8,513 nucleotides of DNA, taken from NCBI GenBank assembly GCA_024762745.1, contig JANTGV010000032.1, positions 1 to 8,513 on the forward strand, given 5' to 3'. This DNA comes from Sulfurimonas sp. (GTDB taxonomy: Bacteria; Campylobacterota; Campylobacteria; Campylobacterales; Sulfurimonadaceae). Both the position numbers and the translations under genes were made by a program. Every line of letters starts with the position of its first letter. Positions within the stretch are counted from its first letter, which is position 1. The notes beneath the pieces are model-generated. The model searched no databases and had not been told where the DNA came from. It saw nothing but the letters and a program-made list of their open reading frames with translations. Below, piece after piece: positions 1-6,623 of this stretch.

Positions 1-3
1 GTT

Positions 4-40
4 TTCACTCCCAAAGTGAAGGAAGTCAGCTTTGGCTTCC
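4..40. repeat. Two adjacent stem-loops
   Basis: Two inverted repeats lie back to back. The first is TTCACT (4-9), a 5-nt loop, then AGTGAA (15-20). The second is GGAAGTCA (21-28), loop GCTT, then TGGCTTCC (33-40), an 8-bp stem with one G-T wobble. No T-run follows on either strand, so neither is a standard intrinsic terminator. They could form the end of a transcript entering from the left, or a structured repeat. The pairing is seen directly; the role is unknown. Confidence 0.45.
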
Positions 41-278
41 CGTTGAGTAATTCAACATAGGGATACTTGGTACTTATTCCTCACTCAAACAATTATCACT
101 GTCATATGTTAAAATGATAGGCGTATTATCAAGCGTCTGATGAAGTAAATGTTCTTGGTGATTCATATAGGTTAAAAGAGAAAAAAGAAGAGGGTCTTGT
201 TGATTCAGACCTGTATAAGTTTAAGACACCAAAATCAGTAAAAGGAGAGAAGTAAACACTCGTCGCTTAAGGTTACAA

Positions 279-298
279 TTCGTAAAAAATCTTACGAA
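279..298. repeat. Perfect 7-bp inverted repeat
   Basis: TTCGTAA (279-285) and TTACGAA (292-298) are exact inverted repeats around a 6-nt A-rich loop. The site is 24 nt past the TAA of the short open stretch at 121-255, so it could be a transcript end or a protein-binding palindrome. No downstream T-run supports a terminator on the plus strand. Confidence 0.35.
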
Positions 299-409
299 AA
301 ACTGCTGAATTTAACTCCACGGTTGACATTTTGGAATGTCCCCTTGTGTTATTCTACAAAAAATCTCTAATATTTATTGGTCTATTTTTTCGGGTGAAGA
401 CCAGAAAGA

Positions 410-431
410 AAACTTAAAGTAGTTTAAGTTT
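410..431 (-). terminator. AT-rich hairpin, possible terminator of the cytochrome operon
   Basis: A perfect 9-bp stem, AAACTTAAA (410-418) with TTTAAGTTT (423-431), closes a 4-nt loop. Read on the minus strand it is followed by TCTTTCT, a T-rich tail as expected of an intrinsic terminator. It lies about 70 nt beyond the stop of the cytochrome gene. The stem is purely AT except for one pair, so it is weak alone. It may act together with the stem-loop at 435-468. Confidence 0.45.
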
Positions 432-434
432 ATA

Positions 435-468
435 TGGGCATAAATCTACCTTTATGCATTTATGCCTA
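435..468 (-). terminator. Stem-loop just downstream of the cytochrome gene
   Basis: GGCATAAAT (437-445) pairs perfectly with ATTTATGCC (458-466) around a 12-nt loop. A G-T wobble and a further T-A pair extend the stem to 11 bp. It begins 33 nt past the stop codon of the minus-strand cytochrome gene, where that operon should end. There is no T-run right after it, so it may be an mRNA 3'-end stabiliser, with the hairpin at 410-431 as the terminator. Confidence 0.5.
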
Positions 469-501
469 ACAATTGTGTTTTCATCAAGGCGATATAACCA
501 A

Positions 502-873
502 CTAATGACGTTGAAAATAGATATATGTTGATAAGTCTACAATCTCTTGACTCGTTAAGTCTTTGGCTTGTTCTATCATTCTAGAATCACGACCACTAGC
601 TGCTTCACGTAAAGTATATAAAGCATTTTGAACATCTCGTTCTGTTGTTATATCAACAATAACACGACTCACACCAAGTGCCTCTAGACCGCCATCAATA
701 CCATGGCAATTCGCACAGCCTTTTGTAGCGTAAAGGTCTGCTCCTTGCGAAAGGTCTGCATTAGCAACTACTCCTTCGTTTTGTAAAGTGTCTTGATAGG
801 TATCACCACATCCTGTTATAAAAAGCACACTAAGTGTTAGCATTATTATGAATTTAATAGGTACGTTTTTCAT
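502..873 (-). CDS. Monohaem c-type cytochrome lipoprotein
   Basis: A 123-residue small electron carrier, predicted to be lipid-anchored in the envelope with its haem in the periplasm. It opens with a basic and hydrophobic signal ending in a lipobox (ITGC, lipidated Cys22). One haem-binding motif, CANCH, lies at residues 53-57, preceded by the usual GADLYATKG lead-in of class I cytochromes. The region around Met99 is the likely place for the distal haem ligand, but that assignment is inference. The C-terminal helix (SQEIVDLSTYIYF) is typical of cytochrome c domains. AGGAG at 880-884 sits 6 nt before the ATG and overlaps the TAG of the upstream beta-barrel gene, only 9 nt away. The two are therefore almost certainly co-transcribed and translationally linked. 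Its electron partner is not visible here. Confidence 0.88.
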   Translation of the reverse strand: MKNVPIKFIIMLTLSVLFITGCGDTYQDTLQNEGVVANADLSQGADLYATKGCANCHGIDGGLEALGVSRVIVDITTERDVQNALYTLREAASGRDSRMIEQAKDLTSQEIVDLSTYIYFQRH

Positions 874-882
874 CTTGTTCTC

Positions 883-1635
883 CTAGAATTTTCTATTTAT
901 ATTAAAGCCAAAACGGAGATAGTCATCGTCCGTTCCAAGCATCATCGTACGAGGATCCATACCTGCAGAATTAGAAACTAAAAGCTCAAAATGATGGGCA
1001 TATGTTTGGAATTTAATTCCTACTGCATAGCTATCATATTTACCACTGATTCCATCGAGTTTTGAGAATTGAGGATAATACTCTGCCATAAGTGAGATTC
1101 GCTCTGTAAATGTGAGGTTATCAATGAAATTAGCTAAATTAAAATCGAGTCCAAAGCCTGCATTTGTAAGTTCATAATACCCATCATAAGCAAGGTTGGC
1201 TGTTAGAATGAGATGATCGAAATAGTTGGGTGTTTGTAAGCTAAGATTAGCAAAATAACTATTTTGACGCTCTTTAAATTGAGGAAGCTCAAGCGTAAAC
1301 GCATTGATGGTATACCCTACTTTTATAAAATCATAATCATAGCTGTAGTTGAGACCAATATTATATTCGCCTGCCTCACGTGTATGATGTACCTCGATTA
1401 AAAAATTATCAATAGGTGCATAACGTAATTGAAGTAAGGTATTTGCACCGTCATCGATACCAAAGAAGTCTTTAGTTTTTGTCACGTCTCCAAAGAATCG
1501 GTGACGAATTGTAAAGGCAGCCTCGTTTTGGGTGAGTTGATTCGGTGTTTCTAAACTAAATTGGCCTGATTCGAATGCTTGCATATGGGTTGTAACACTC
1601 ATCAATGCTAATGCGGTTATAAGCGCTTTTTTCAT
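883..1635 (-). CDS. Outer-membrane beta-barrel protein, DUF5777-like
   Basis: A 250-residue protein with a cleavable signal peptide (cut likely after Ala20, THMQA) and then alternating polar/hydrophobic strands throughout, ending in an aromatic residue (RKF), as outer-membrane barrels do. The early segment FTIRHRFFGDV, followed by FFGIDDGANTLLQLRYAPIDN, resembles the opening of the DUF5777 barrel family (HRFG, then FFGLD-GAN-xxxLxYG). This assignment is from memory of the family pattern and is moderate. AGGAG at 1641-1645, 5 nt upstream, fixes the ATG. It is the first gene of a two-gene operon with the cytochrome lipoprotein, so it may support that cytochrome's redox role. A regulatory direct repeat lies at 1676-1693. 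Function unknown. Confidence 0.75.
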   Translation of the reverse strand: MKKALITALALMSVTTHMQAFESGQFSLETPNQLTQNEAAFTIRHRFFGDVTKTKDFFGIDDGANTLLQLRYAPIDNFLIEVHHTREAGEYNIGLNYSYDYDFIKVGYTINAFTLELPQFKERQNSYFANLSLQTPNYFDHLILTANLAYDGYYELTNAGFGLDFNLANFIDNLTFTERISLMAEYYPQFSKLDGISGKYDSYAVGIKFQTYAHHFELLVSNSAGMDPRTMMLGTDDDYLRFGFNINRKF

Positions 1636-1675
1636 GATTTCTCCTGCTAAAATTTAGTGTATTTTTACAAAGAGA

Positions 1676-1693
1676 TCTGAATTAAATATGAAT
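1676..1693 (-). promoter_or_regulatory. Tandem direct repeat (operator copy 1), upstream of the barrel/cytochrome operon
   Basis: Read on the minus strand: ATTCATA, 4 nt, ATTCAGA, two 7-bp direct repeats with an 11-bp period. The inner 17 bases match 14/17 with the copies at 1746-1762 and 7859-7875. It lies 40 nt upstream of the ATG at 1635 and points toward that gene. The downstream -10 is less clear than at the other two copies: TAAAAA (1662-1667) begins 8 nt after the repeat and TACACT (1656-1661) 14 nt after it. The likely binder is the OmpR-family regulator at 4714-5376 (inference). Confidence 0.55.
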
Positions 1694-1744
1694 TTTTTTA
1701 TCAAGGTTGTCATTAAAAAGTATAAAATAGAGTGTATAATATAA

Positions 1745-1762
1745 ATTCATAAATAATTCATA
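1745..1762 (+). promoter_or_regulatory. Tandem direct repeat (operator copy 2), upstream of the porin/two-component operon
   Basis: ATTCATA, 4 nt (AATA), ATTCATA: two exact 7-bp repeats, 11 bp apart, one helical turn. The 17-base core TTCATAAATAATTCATA recurs without mismatch upstream of the lipoprotein at 7814. It ends 9 nt before the -10 hexamer at 1772-1777 and so covers the -35 position, where no sigma-70 -35 consensus is seen. That is the layout of a PhoB-type box at an activated promoter. Because the operon encodes an OmpR-family regulator, autoregulation is likely. Confidence 0.7.
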
Positions 1763-1771
1763 TCCATAAAA

Positions 1772-1777
1772 TATAAT
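1772..1777 (+). promoter_or_regulatory. -10 element of the six-gene operon
   Basis: A consensus TATAAT lies 9 nt after the direct repeat and 21 nt before the ATG at 1799. Transcription would start near 1784, leaving a leader of about 15 nt that just includes the ribosome site AGGA at 1789-1792. The spacing to the repeat is identical to that at the lipoprotein promoter, which supports the call. Confidence 0.6.
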
Positions 1778-1798
1778 GAAATTAATTTAGGAATTTTG

Positions 1799-2830
1799 AT
1801 GAAACATCTTATGTTATGGCTCTCATTATCGTTGTTAGTGTTAGCCGAAAACTATACTTTAGGACGGGGTGTTACACTGTATCAGACAGAACAGTTTAAT
1901 ATCACAGCAGGTGGTCATTTTAGTGCAGATGTACAGAGTGTGAATCCTGACAATGATACGGCTCAAAATAGTATTGGCATAGAAAATATGGCATTGATGT
2001 TGTATGGATCATATAGTGATATGTTGAGCTTTTTAGTTGAGTATGGGAATGAAGATCTCTATCGCTATACTAACAATGAGGGAGATTCACAAAGCCCTGA
2101 GTTTAGACGGTTTTATGTTGAAGCTCATCTTAACGACGTATTAAATCTAAAGCTTGGACGTTTTTTAACACCTATTGGTATTTATAATCCCACTTATATT
2201 AATGCACTACGATGGAGTAATATTCGACCTTTAGTAGCGCAGGAGGTCTTTCCTGATATTATCACAGGTGCCCAACTACATGGTTTAGTGGGGGAACATT
2301 TTGAATATGCCATCTTCACGCAACTCGAAGATGACGAAACGAGCTCTATTTCGAGTGTTCCGATATCTGAGTTTACGGGAGCTGAATTACGATATCTGTT
2401 TGGTGTAAATTCACGTGTTGCCATCAACTATGGTCATTATAAATCAGATACAGTGCGTGAAATATGTACGTTTGGTGGTGTGAATACCTTAGTACCCTTA
2501 GGTGAAAATGAGTTTACTGCTGAAGCCCTGTACAAAGATGGAACATGGACTACGGGCGGTGGTGAGACGACGCGGTGGAATGACTTTTCCTGGTATGCAC
2601 AATATGTTCAAAATATTAGAGAAAAGCATTATGCGACACTGCGTTTAGGACAAAAAATACGTGATGGATTTGGTGTCGGAAGTTGGAACGAGAGTAATGG
2701 GGTACTTGGCTATGTCTACCGTCCAAGTACGGCGCTCTCTTACAAATTGGAGTATCGTCACTTCCAACGAACAGGACAAGGCGCTTACATCACTGATGAC
2801 TTTCATCTCTCTTTTTCGGTGCTTTTTTGA
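1799..2830 (+). CDS. Outer-membrane porin, phosphate-selective (OprO/P)-like
   Basis: A 343-residue predicted beta-barrel channel of the outer membrane. The signal peptide is MKHLMLWLSLSLLVLA, cut before ENY. The mature part is built of amphipathic strands and ends FSVLF with the terminal Phe used by the barrel assembly machinery. The stretch around residues 101-132 (FRRFYVEAHLND, then LKLGRFLTPIGIYNP) matches the conserved turn of OprO/OprP-type porins (lklGqfktPfg). ATG at 1799 is preferred over TTG at 1796 because AGGA (1789-1792) lies 6 nt upstream of it. It is the first gene of the operon; the next starts 1 nt after its TGA. A porin followed by a PstS-like protein suggests selective uptake or sampling of a solute, perhaps an oxyanion. 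The substrate is not readable. Confidence 0.8.
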   Translation: MKHLMLWLSLSLLVLAENYTLGRGVTLYQTEQFNITAGGHFSADVQSVNPDNDTAQNSIGIENMALMLYGSYSDMLSFLVEYGNEDLYRYTNNEGDSQSPEFRRFYVEAHLNDVLNLKLGRFLTPIGIYNPTYINALRWSNIRPLVAQEVFPDIITGAQLHGLVGEHFEYAIFTQLEDDETSSISSVPISEFTGAELRYLFGVNSRVAINYGHYKSDTVREICTFGGVNTLVPLGENEFTAEALYKDGTWTTGGGETTRWNDFSWYAQYVQNIREKHYATLRLGQKIRDGFGVGSWNESNGVLGYVYRPSTALSYKLEYRHFQRTGQGAYITDDFHLSFSVLF

Positions 2831-2831
2831 T

Positions 2832-3236
2832 ATGAAGTTTATTGGATTATTAATACTTTGTTTTAATGTTTTGTTAGGTCAGGAATATGTCCTCGTCATT
2901 CATAAATCCTGTATAGCTGATAGTGATATTAATATTCAGCAGGTTTATTTAAAAAAACAAAGACGAATAGATGGGTGTCATATTACACCTTTAAATTTAA
3001 GTGCTCACAGTAGTGTTAGAAAGAGATTTGTGCACCATATTGTCGGTATGAGCGATAGACATTGGAATCGTTACTGGGATGAGATGCATTTTAAGGGGGT
3101 ACGTGCCCCTCATATTGTCACTTCTGACCAAGCTATGCGCTCTTATATAGAACGTATGCCAGGTGCTATAGGCTATATCCCTAAATCACTACTCTCAAAA
3201 CAGATGCATGTGCTAGCCCAGTTTGAAGTATATTAA
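2832..3236 (+). CDS. Small stand-alone PstS-like periplasmic binding protein
   Basis: 134 residues, with a signal peptide (MKFIGLLILCFNVLLG, cut near Gln17) and one compact domain of the phosphate-binding-protein-like superfamily. The family signatures are visible: IQQVYLKK (36-42), ITPLNLSAHSSVRKRFVHHI (51-70), VGMSDRHWNRYW (71-82), FKGVRAP (87-93) and PGAIGYIP (110-117). Cys27 and Cys49 could form a disulfide. It is less than half the length of a true PstS and no ABC permease or ATPase genes are nearby, so transport is unlikely. A role presenting a ligand to the histidine kinase encoded next is more plausible (inference). The ATG is 1 nt past the porin stop with no clear Shine-Dalgarno, which implies translational coupling. 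The frame is also open upstream inside the porin gene, but only this start gives a signal peptide. Confidence 0.8.
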   Translation: MKFIGLLILCFNVLLGQEYVLVIHKSCIADSDINIQQVYLKKQRRIDGCHITPLNLSAHSSVRKRFVHHIVGMSDRHWNRYWDEMHFKGVRAPHIVTSDQAMRSYIERMPGAIGYIPKSLLSKQMHVLAQFEVY

Positions 3237-3237
3237 G

Positions 3238-4704
3238 ATGCAAATGTCAGTACGGATATTGCTCTTTATTGTAGCAACGGCGTTTACGCTTTTAAGTGCG
3301 TTGCTTTTTTATGCTTATGAGAAGAATTCTCGCACCTTGCTAGAGAAGATAAATGTCTCCCAGATGATACGTTTAGATAATATTGCAACTAATATAGAAT
3401 TGGATATACAACAGCTCAGAGAAGAGATGAAATTCCTGTCGCAGCTTGATAGTTTTAATGATGTGGCCATTAGGGATATAGATAAGCGTGTCCTCCAAAT
3501 ATTACACAACAAAAAAACAAGTCAAAAGTTTGCATTGCAACTACGGGTTTTGGATATGAAAGACGCTGTGATAGCGCAAACGTCATCGCAGCCATTTCGA
3601 CCTGAAAAGGGAATTGTATTGCGTCAAAATATTTATGCTTCATTACAACAACATCAGGCTTTAGGAGTTTTAGAACTTTACATTCCGTATACCTCTTTGG
3701 CACTCTATTTTCCAAAAGGAACACAGCATTACACATTAAAATCTGCAAAGAATGCGATTTTAGTGGCATCACCTGAAAGGTTTCATGATCATGTTCATTT
3801 TAGAAAATTTTATTTTAAAGATGAAGCATTAAAAGGGAGTTATCTTCAAAGTTCTCTCTCTCAGAGTATTATGGATACCTTGCTCTATTCATTTTGGAGT
3901 TATAGTGCTATTGCTACAATTATTTTTGTGAGCGCTTTGTTGCTGTTTGCTCTTTTTTATAGTTATCAACTTTATAAACAGCGTGAAGCCTTGCAAAAAA
4001 CACAATTACGATTGATAGAAGAGGCCAACCATGCGACTCGTGTTAAGGCACGGTTTATTTCACAGATGTCGCATGAATTTAGGACACCATTAAATAGTAT
4101 TATCGGTTTTTCACAATTTCTTATTCAAGAGCACTTAGTCGATAAAAGTTACAAAAATCTACCGCATCATATAGAAAAAGCAGGGAAGCATCTGCTGAGT
4201 TTAGTCGACAATATCTTAGCCTTATCGAAAAAAGAGCATCACGATAATGAAGACTTTGTATTGACACCGCTAGATATTGTTGTTTTGACTGAGGAAGTGG
4301 TGACCTTAATGCAGGTGCAGAGTCAGAAAAAATCTCTAAACTTGAGTATGGTGACATCGTTGAAAAGTTTTGAAGTGATGCTGGACAAACATGTTTATCA
4401 GCAGGTACTTTTTAACTTAGTAGAAAATGCTATTAAATATACACCTGAAGGCAGTGTTGTGATTACCATAGAGACTAAGGAAAATGCACTTAGCGTTAGC
4501 GTAAAAGATAGTGGTATTGGTATGCCAGATACACAACAGATTTTTAACGCTTTTATACGACTTAAAAATTCTAAAAATATTAAGGGAACAGGTTTAGGTT
4601 TAGCCTTAGTTGAGGCTTATGTGATTAAACTGGGTGCCACTATTGAAGCATATAGTGAGGGAGAAGGTATGGGGAGTGAATTTATTATGCAGTTTAAGGT
4701 ATAG
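3238..4704 (+). CDS. Membrane-bound sensor histidine kinase
   Basis: 488 residues. TM1 is at about 6-27, a periplasmic sensing region of about 190 residues matches no domain I recognise, and TM2 is at about 219-243. A short helical linker without an obvious HAMP leads to the kinase core: H-box FISQMSHEFRTPLNSIIGFS with phospho-accepting His279, N-box NLVENAIKYTPEG (Asn397), G1 DSGIGM (Asp424) and G2 GTGLGL (450-455). All catalytic motifs are intact. The ATG at 3238 lies 1 nt after the PstS-like gene's stop. A TTG at 3223 would add five residues but lacks a better ribosome site; ATG 3244 is a third option. The SHEFRTPLNSI type of H-box is common in multi-step or hybrid-type kinases. The likely stimulus is the upstream binding protein or its ligand (inference). 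Confidence 0.92.
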   Translation: MQMSVRILLFIVATAFTLLSALLFYAYEKNSRTLLEKINVSQMIRLDNIATNIELDIQQLREEMKFLSQLDSFNDVAIRDIDKRVLQILHNKKTSQKFALQLRVLDMKDAVIAQTSSQPFRPEKGIVLRQNIYASLQQHQALGVLELYIPYTSLALYFPKGTQHYTLKSAKNAILVASPERFHDHVHFRKFYFKDEALKGSYLQSSLSQSIMDTLLYSFWSYSAIATIIFVSALLLFALFYSYQLYKQREALQKTQLRLIEEANHATRVKARFISQMSHEFRTPLNSIIGFSQFLIQEHLVDKSYKNLPHHIEKAGKHLLSLVDNILALSKKEHHDNEDFVLTPLDIVVLTEEVVTLMQVQSQKKSLNLSMVTSLKSFEVMLDKHVYQQVLFNLVENAIKYTPEGSVVITIETKENALSVSVKDSGIGMPDTQQIFNAFIRLKNSKNIKGTGLGLALVEAYVIKLGATIEAYSEGEGMGSEFIMQFKV

Positions 4705-4713
4705 GAGTTAGGA

Positions 4714-5376
4714 ATGCGAATTTTAATAGCAGAAGATCAAAAAAAGCTTTCAGATAGTATTAAAAAAGTACTAGAAGACGAACGCTATGAAGTGGAACAG
4801 GTCTTTAATGGTGAAGCAGCACTTGATCGCTTATATGAACAACATTTTGATCTGTTACTCTTAGACGTGATGATGCCAATTATGGATGGAATAGCAGTGA
4901 TTAGATCCTTACGCGAGGAAGAAAATAGCATAGTGACTCTGATGTTAACGGCGCGTGACCAGATAGAAGATCGGGTTAATGGACTTGATGCAGGTGCAGA
5001 TGATTATCTCTCAAAGCCCTTTTCAAATCTTGAATTGTTAGCACGTATCCGTTCACTACTTCGTCGTCACGCTCCAGTCACGAGTTCGGTGGTAAACTTT
5101 AAAGATTTAACACTTGATACTGCAACACGTAAAGTGAGCCGCGGTAGTGAAGAGATAGAACTAACTGCAAAAGAGTTTATGATTTTAGAACTTTTTTTAC
5201 ATCATAAAGATGTAACCTTGACCCGTTTGCAACTTTCAGAACATATCTGGGGAGAAACCTGCATGGAGCGCAGTCCTAATGCAATAGATGCACACTTAAA
5301 AAATTTACGCCGAAAGATTGGTAAAGGGATTATAGAAACCATTCACTCAATTGGTTATATTGTGCGAAGTAAGTAA
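4714..5376 (+). CDS. OmpR/PhoB-family DNA-binding response regulator
   Basis: 220 residues. The N-terminal receiver has all key residues: acidic pair Glu7-Asp8, phosphorylated Asp51 (LLLLDVMMP), Thr79 (MLTARD) and Lys101 (LSKPF). The C-terminal winged-helix domain (about 125-220) has the family's VNFKDLTLDTATRKV opening, the LTAKEFMILELF helix, and the recognition-helix region SPNAIDAHLKNLRRKIG, ending IHSIGYIV. AGGAG at 4703-4707 lies 6 nt before the ATG and overlaps the kinase stop. It is the only DNA-binding regulator in the window. Members of this family bind tandem direct repeats with 10-11 bp spacing, exactly the form of the three repeats at 1676, 1745 and 7859, so it is the best candidate to activate all three units including its own operon. 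Confidence 0.93.
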   Translation: MRILIAEDQKKLSDSIKKVLEDERYEVEQVFNGEAALDRLYEQHFDLLLLDVMMPIMDGIAVIRSLREEENSIVTLMLTARDQIEDRVNGLDAGADDYLSKPFSNLELLARIRSLLRRHAPVTSSVVNFKDLTLDTATRKVSRGSEEIELTAKEFMILELFLHHKDVTLTRLQLSEHIWGETCMERSPNAIDAHLKNLRRKIGKGIIETIHSIGYIVRSK

Positions 5377-5385
5377 GAGGTAGTG

Positions 5386-6090
5386 ATGAATCAAACAGAA
5401 TTAGAAGCGTATAAGGCGACACAACGTAGTGTTATTGGCGAATTTATGCATGAGCTGAAGACACCATTAGCCATTATAAGAACGCACTTAGAATCTGAGA
5501 TATCTAATGATGAAATTCCTTTAGGTGTTCGTAAAAAGATGGTGATGGATATTGAAGAAGTAGCACGTTTAACACATTTAATTACACAAATGAAGACGCT
5601 TCTTAGCTGTGAGTTTGAAGATGAAAAGTTGCATTTTAATCAAGAGAGTTGTTTGGCCCTTTTAGTTGATGTTATCGAGTTATTAGAACCTCTAGCACAA
5701 GAGAAAGCACAAAAAATTAGTTGTATTGCATCCGAGAATATTGAGATTCCAATGCATCGCGATAAATGTAAACAGTTATTTTATAACCTTATTAGTAATG
5801 CCATTAAGTATACACCTGATAACGGGGCGATAGAAGTGACACTCACACAAAATGAACAAGAGGTTTGTGTGGCAATAGCTGATAATGGTTATGGTATTGA
5901 AAAAGATGAGTATACAAATATTTTTAAGCAGTTTTACCGTGGTAGTAATACACATCATGCTGAGGGGGTTGGTTTAGGACTTGCTTTATGTTCTGCCATT
6001 GCTAAAATTCACTCTGCGAGAATTGAACTTGAGAGCGAACCACAGAAAGGGAGTACTTTTTATGTACTATTCCCAAAAAAAGGTAAATAA
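5386..6090 (+). CDS. Soluble sensorless histidine kinase
   Basis: 234 residues with no membrane segment and no input domain; only 21 residues precede the phospho-accepting His22 (FMHELKTPLAIIRTHLE). The dimerisation helices are followed by an intact ATPase domain: NLISNAIKYTPDNG (Asn138), ADNGYGI (Asp166), FKQFYRGS, and GVGLGL (194-199). AAGAGG at 5375-5380 favours ATG 5386 over GTG 5383 by spacing. The gene starts 9 nt after the OmpR-type regulator. The HELKTP H-box is the kind usually paired with OmpR-family partners, and regulator-then-kinase is the classic order. This kinase may therefore be the original partner of that regulator, with its membrane sensor lost. It would need its signal from elsewhere, perhaps the membrane kinase or the receiver protein encoded next. 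Confidence 0.9.
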   Translation: MNQTELEAYKATQRSVIGEFMHELKTPLAIIRTHLESEISNDEIPLGVRKKMVMDIEEVARLTHLITQMKTLLSCEFEDEKLHFNQESCLALLVDVIELLEPLAQEKAQKISCIASENIEIPMHRDKCKQLFYNLISNAIKYTPDNGAIEVTLTQNEQEVCVAIADNGYGIEKDEYTNIFKQFYRGSNTHHAEGVGLGLALCSAIAKIHSARIELESEPQKGSTFYVLFPKKGK

Positions 6091-6590
6091 TGAAACCGCA
6101 TATTTTAATTGTCGATGATGAAGTACAAAACATTGAATTGGCAAAAATCATTTTACTTAAAGAAGGATACCAACTCTACTTTGCAGATAATGGGATGGAT
6201 GCCTTAGATATTATTGTAAATAATCCTATAGATATTGTCGTTTTAGACCTTTTTATGCCAAAGTTAGATGGTTTTGAGACACTTAAAAAAATGCGAGACA
6301 CACATATTGACATACCTGTTATTGTGGTAACCGCATACACTGATGATGAGAGTCATGAACGTGCTATGAGACTTGGTGCAAATGATGTGATGACAAAACC
6401 TTATGACATTATTGAATTAAAACAGCGTGTTAAAAAAATGGTGTTTCAAGAAGATGAAGAGAAGCGCTATACATTAGAGAATGTCAATGCAATTATAAAT
6501 ACTTTTACACAATCGTGTCAAAAAAGAGATGCTTTGACTAAAGCAGAACTCATAACGCTTTTTGAAGATGCAATCAAGATAGAATCGTAA
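6090..6590 (+). CDS. Receiver-only response regulator with short C-terminal tail
   Basis: 166 residues. The receiver domain is complete: Asp9-Asp10, phospho-acceptor Asp53 (IVVLDLFMP), Thr81 (VVTAYT) and Lys103 (MTKPYD). About 45 residues follow, predicted largely helical, with no DNA-binding, enzymatic or other output domain I recognise. Its ATG overlaps the TAA of the soluble kinase by one base (ATAATG), so the two are translationally coupled. It may be an intermediate in a phosphorelay, a phosphate sink, or a protein-protein regulator. Pairing with the membrane kinase, whose H-box is of the multi-step type, is plausible but unproven. It is the last gene of the plus-strand operon, with a stem-loop starting 5 nt after its stop. 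Confidence 0.9.
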   Translation: MKPHILIVDDEVQNIELAKIILLKEGYQLYFADNGMDALDIIVNNPIDIVVLDLFMPKLDGFETLKKMRDTHIDIPVIVVTAYTDDESHERAMRLGANDVMTKPYDIIELKQRVKKMVFQEDEEKRYTLENVNAIINTFTQSCQKRDALTKAELITLFEDAIKIES

Positions 6591-6595
6591 TCGTG

Positions 6596-6618
6596 ACTTC
6601 CCTTTTGTTAAGGGAAGT
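6596..6618. terminator. Stem-loop between convergent genes
   Basis: ACTTCCCTT (6596-6604) and AAGGGAAGT (6610-6618) form a perfect 9-bp stem with a 5-nt loop. It lies in the 33-nt gap between the receiver gene (plus) and the lipoprotein gene (minus), the right place for a shared bidirectional terminator. No T-run follows on either strand, so its termination strength is uncertain. Confidence 0.6.
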
Positions 6619-6623
6619 ACAAC

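Larger units (their letters stand above)
1..501. other. Left intergenic region, no convincing gene
   Basis: No gene with a start, ribosome site and recognisable product is visible on either strand. Frame 1 is open from the edge to a TAG at 58-60 (19 codons), which could be the end of a gene lying to the left, but frame 3 is also open until 48, so the signal is weak. A 44-codon stretch open from 121 to a TAA at 253-255 reads in a protein-like way (hydrophilic, ending DLYKFKTPKSVKGEK) but starts right after an in-frame TAG at 118-120 and has no start codon. It may be the tail of a decayed gene. The rest is AT-rich and holds several inverted repeats, listed separately. Those nearest 502 are placed to end transcription of the cytochrome operon. 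Confidence 0.5.

Noticed and set aside
1707..1740. TTGTCA and TATAAT as a conventional sigma-70 promoter for the porin
   Set aside because: The spacing is 22 nt, too long. The second TATAAT at 1772, set behind the direct repeat, fits better.
2194..2427. Minus-strand frame inside the porin, and similar frames inside the kinase genes
   Set aside because: Antisense shadows of well-supported genes without start signals or domains.
3223..3237. TTG start for the membrane kinase, overlapping the upstream gene
   Set aside because: It adds only five residues, and ATG at 3238 is adjacent and a better initiator. Not excluded.
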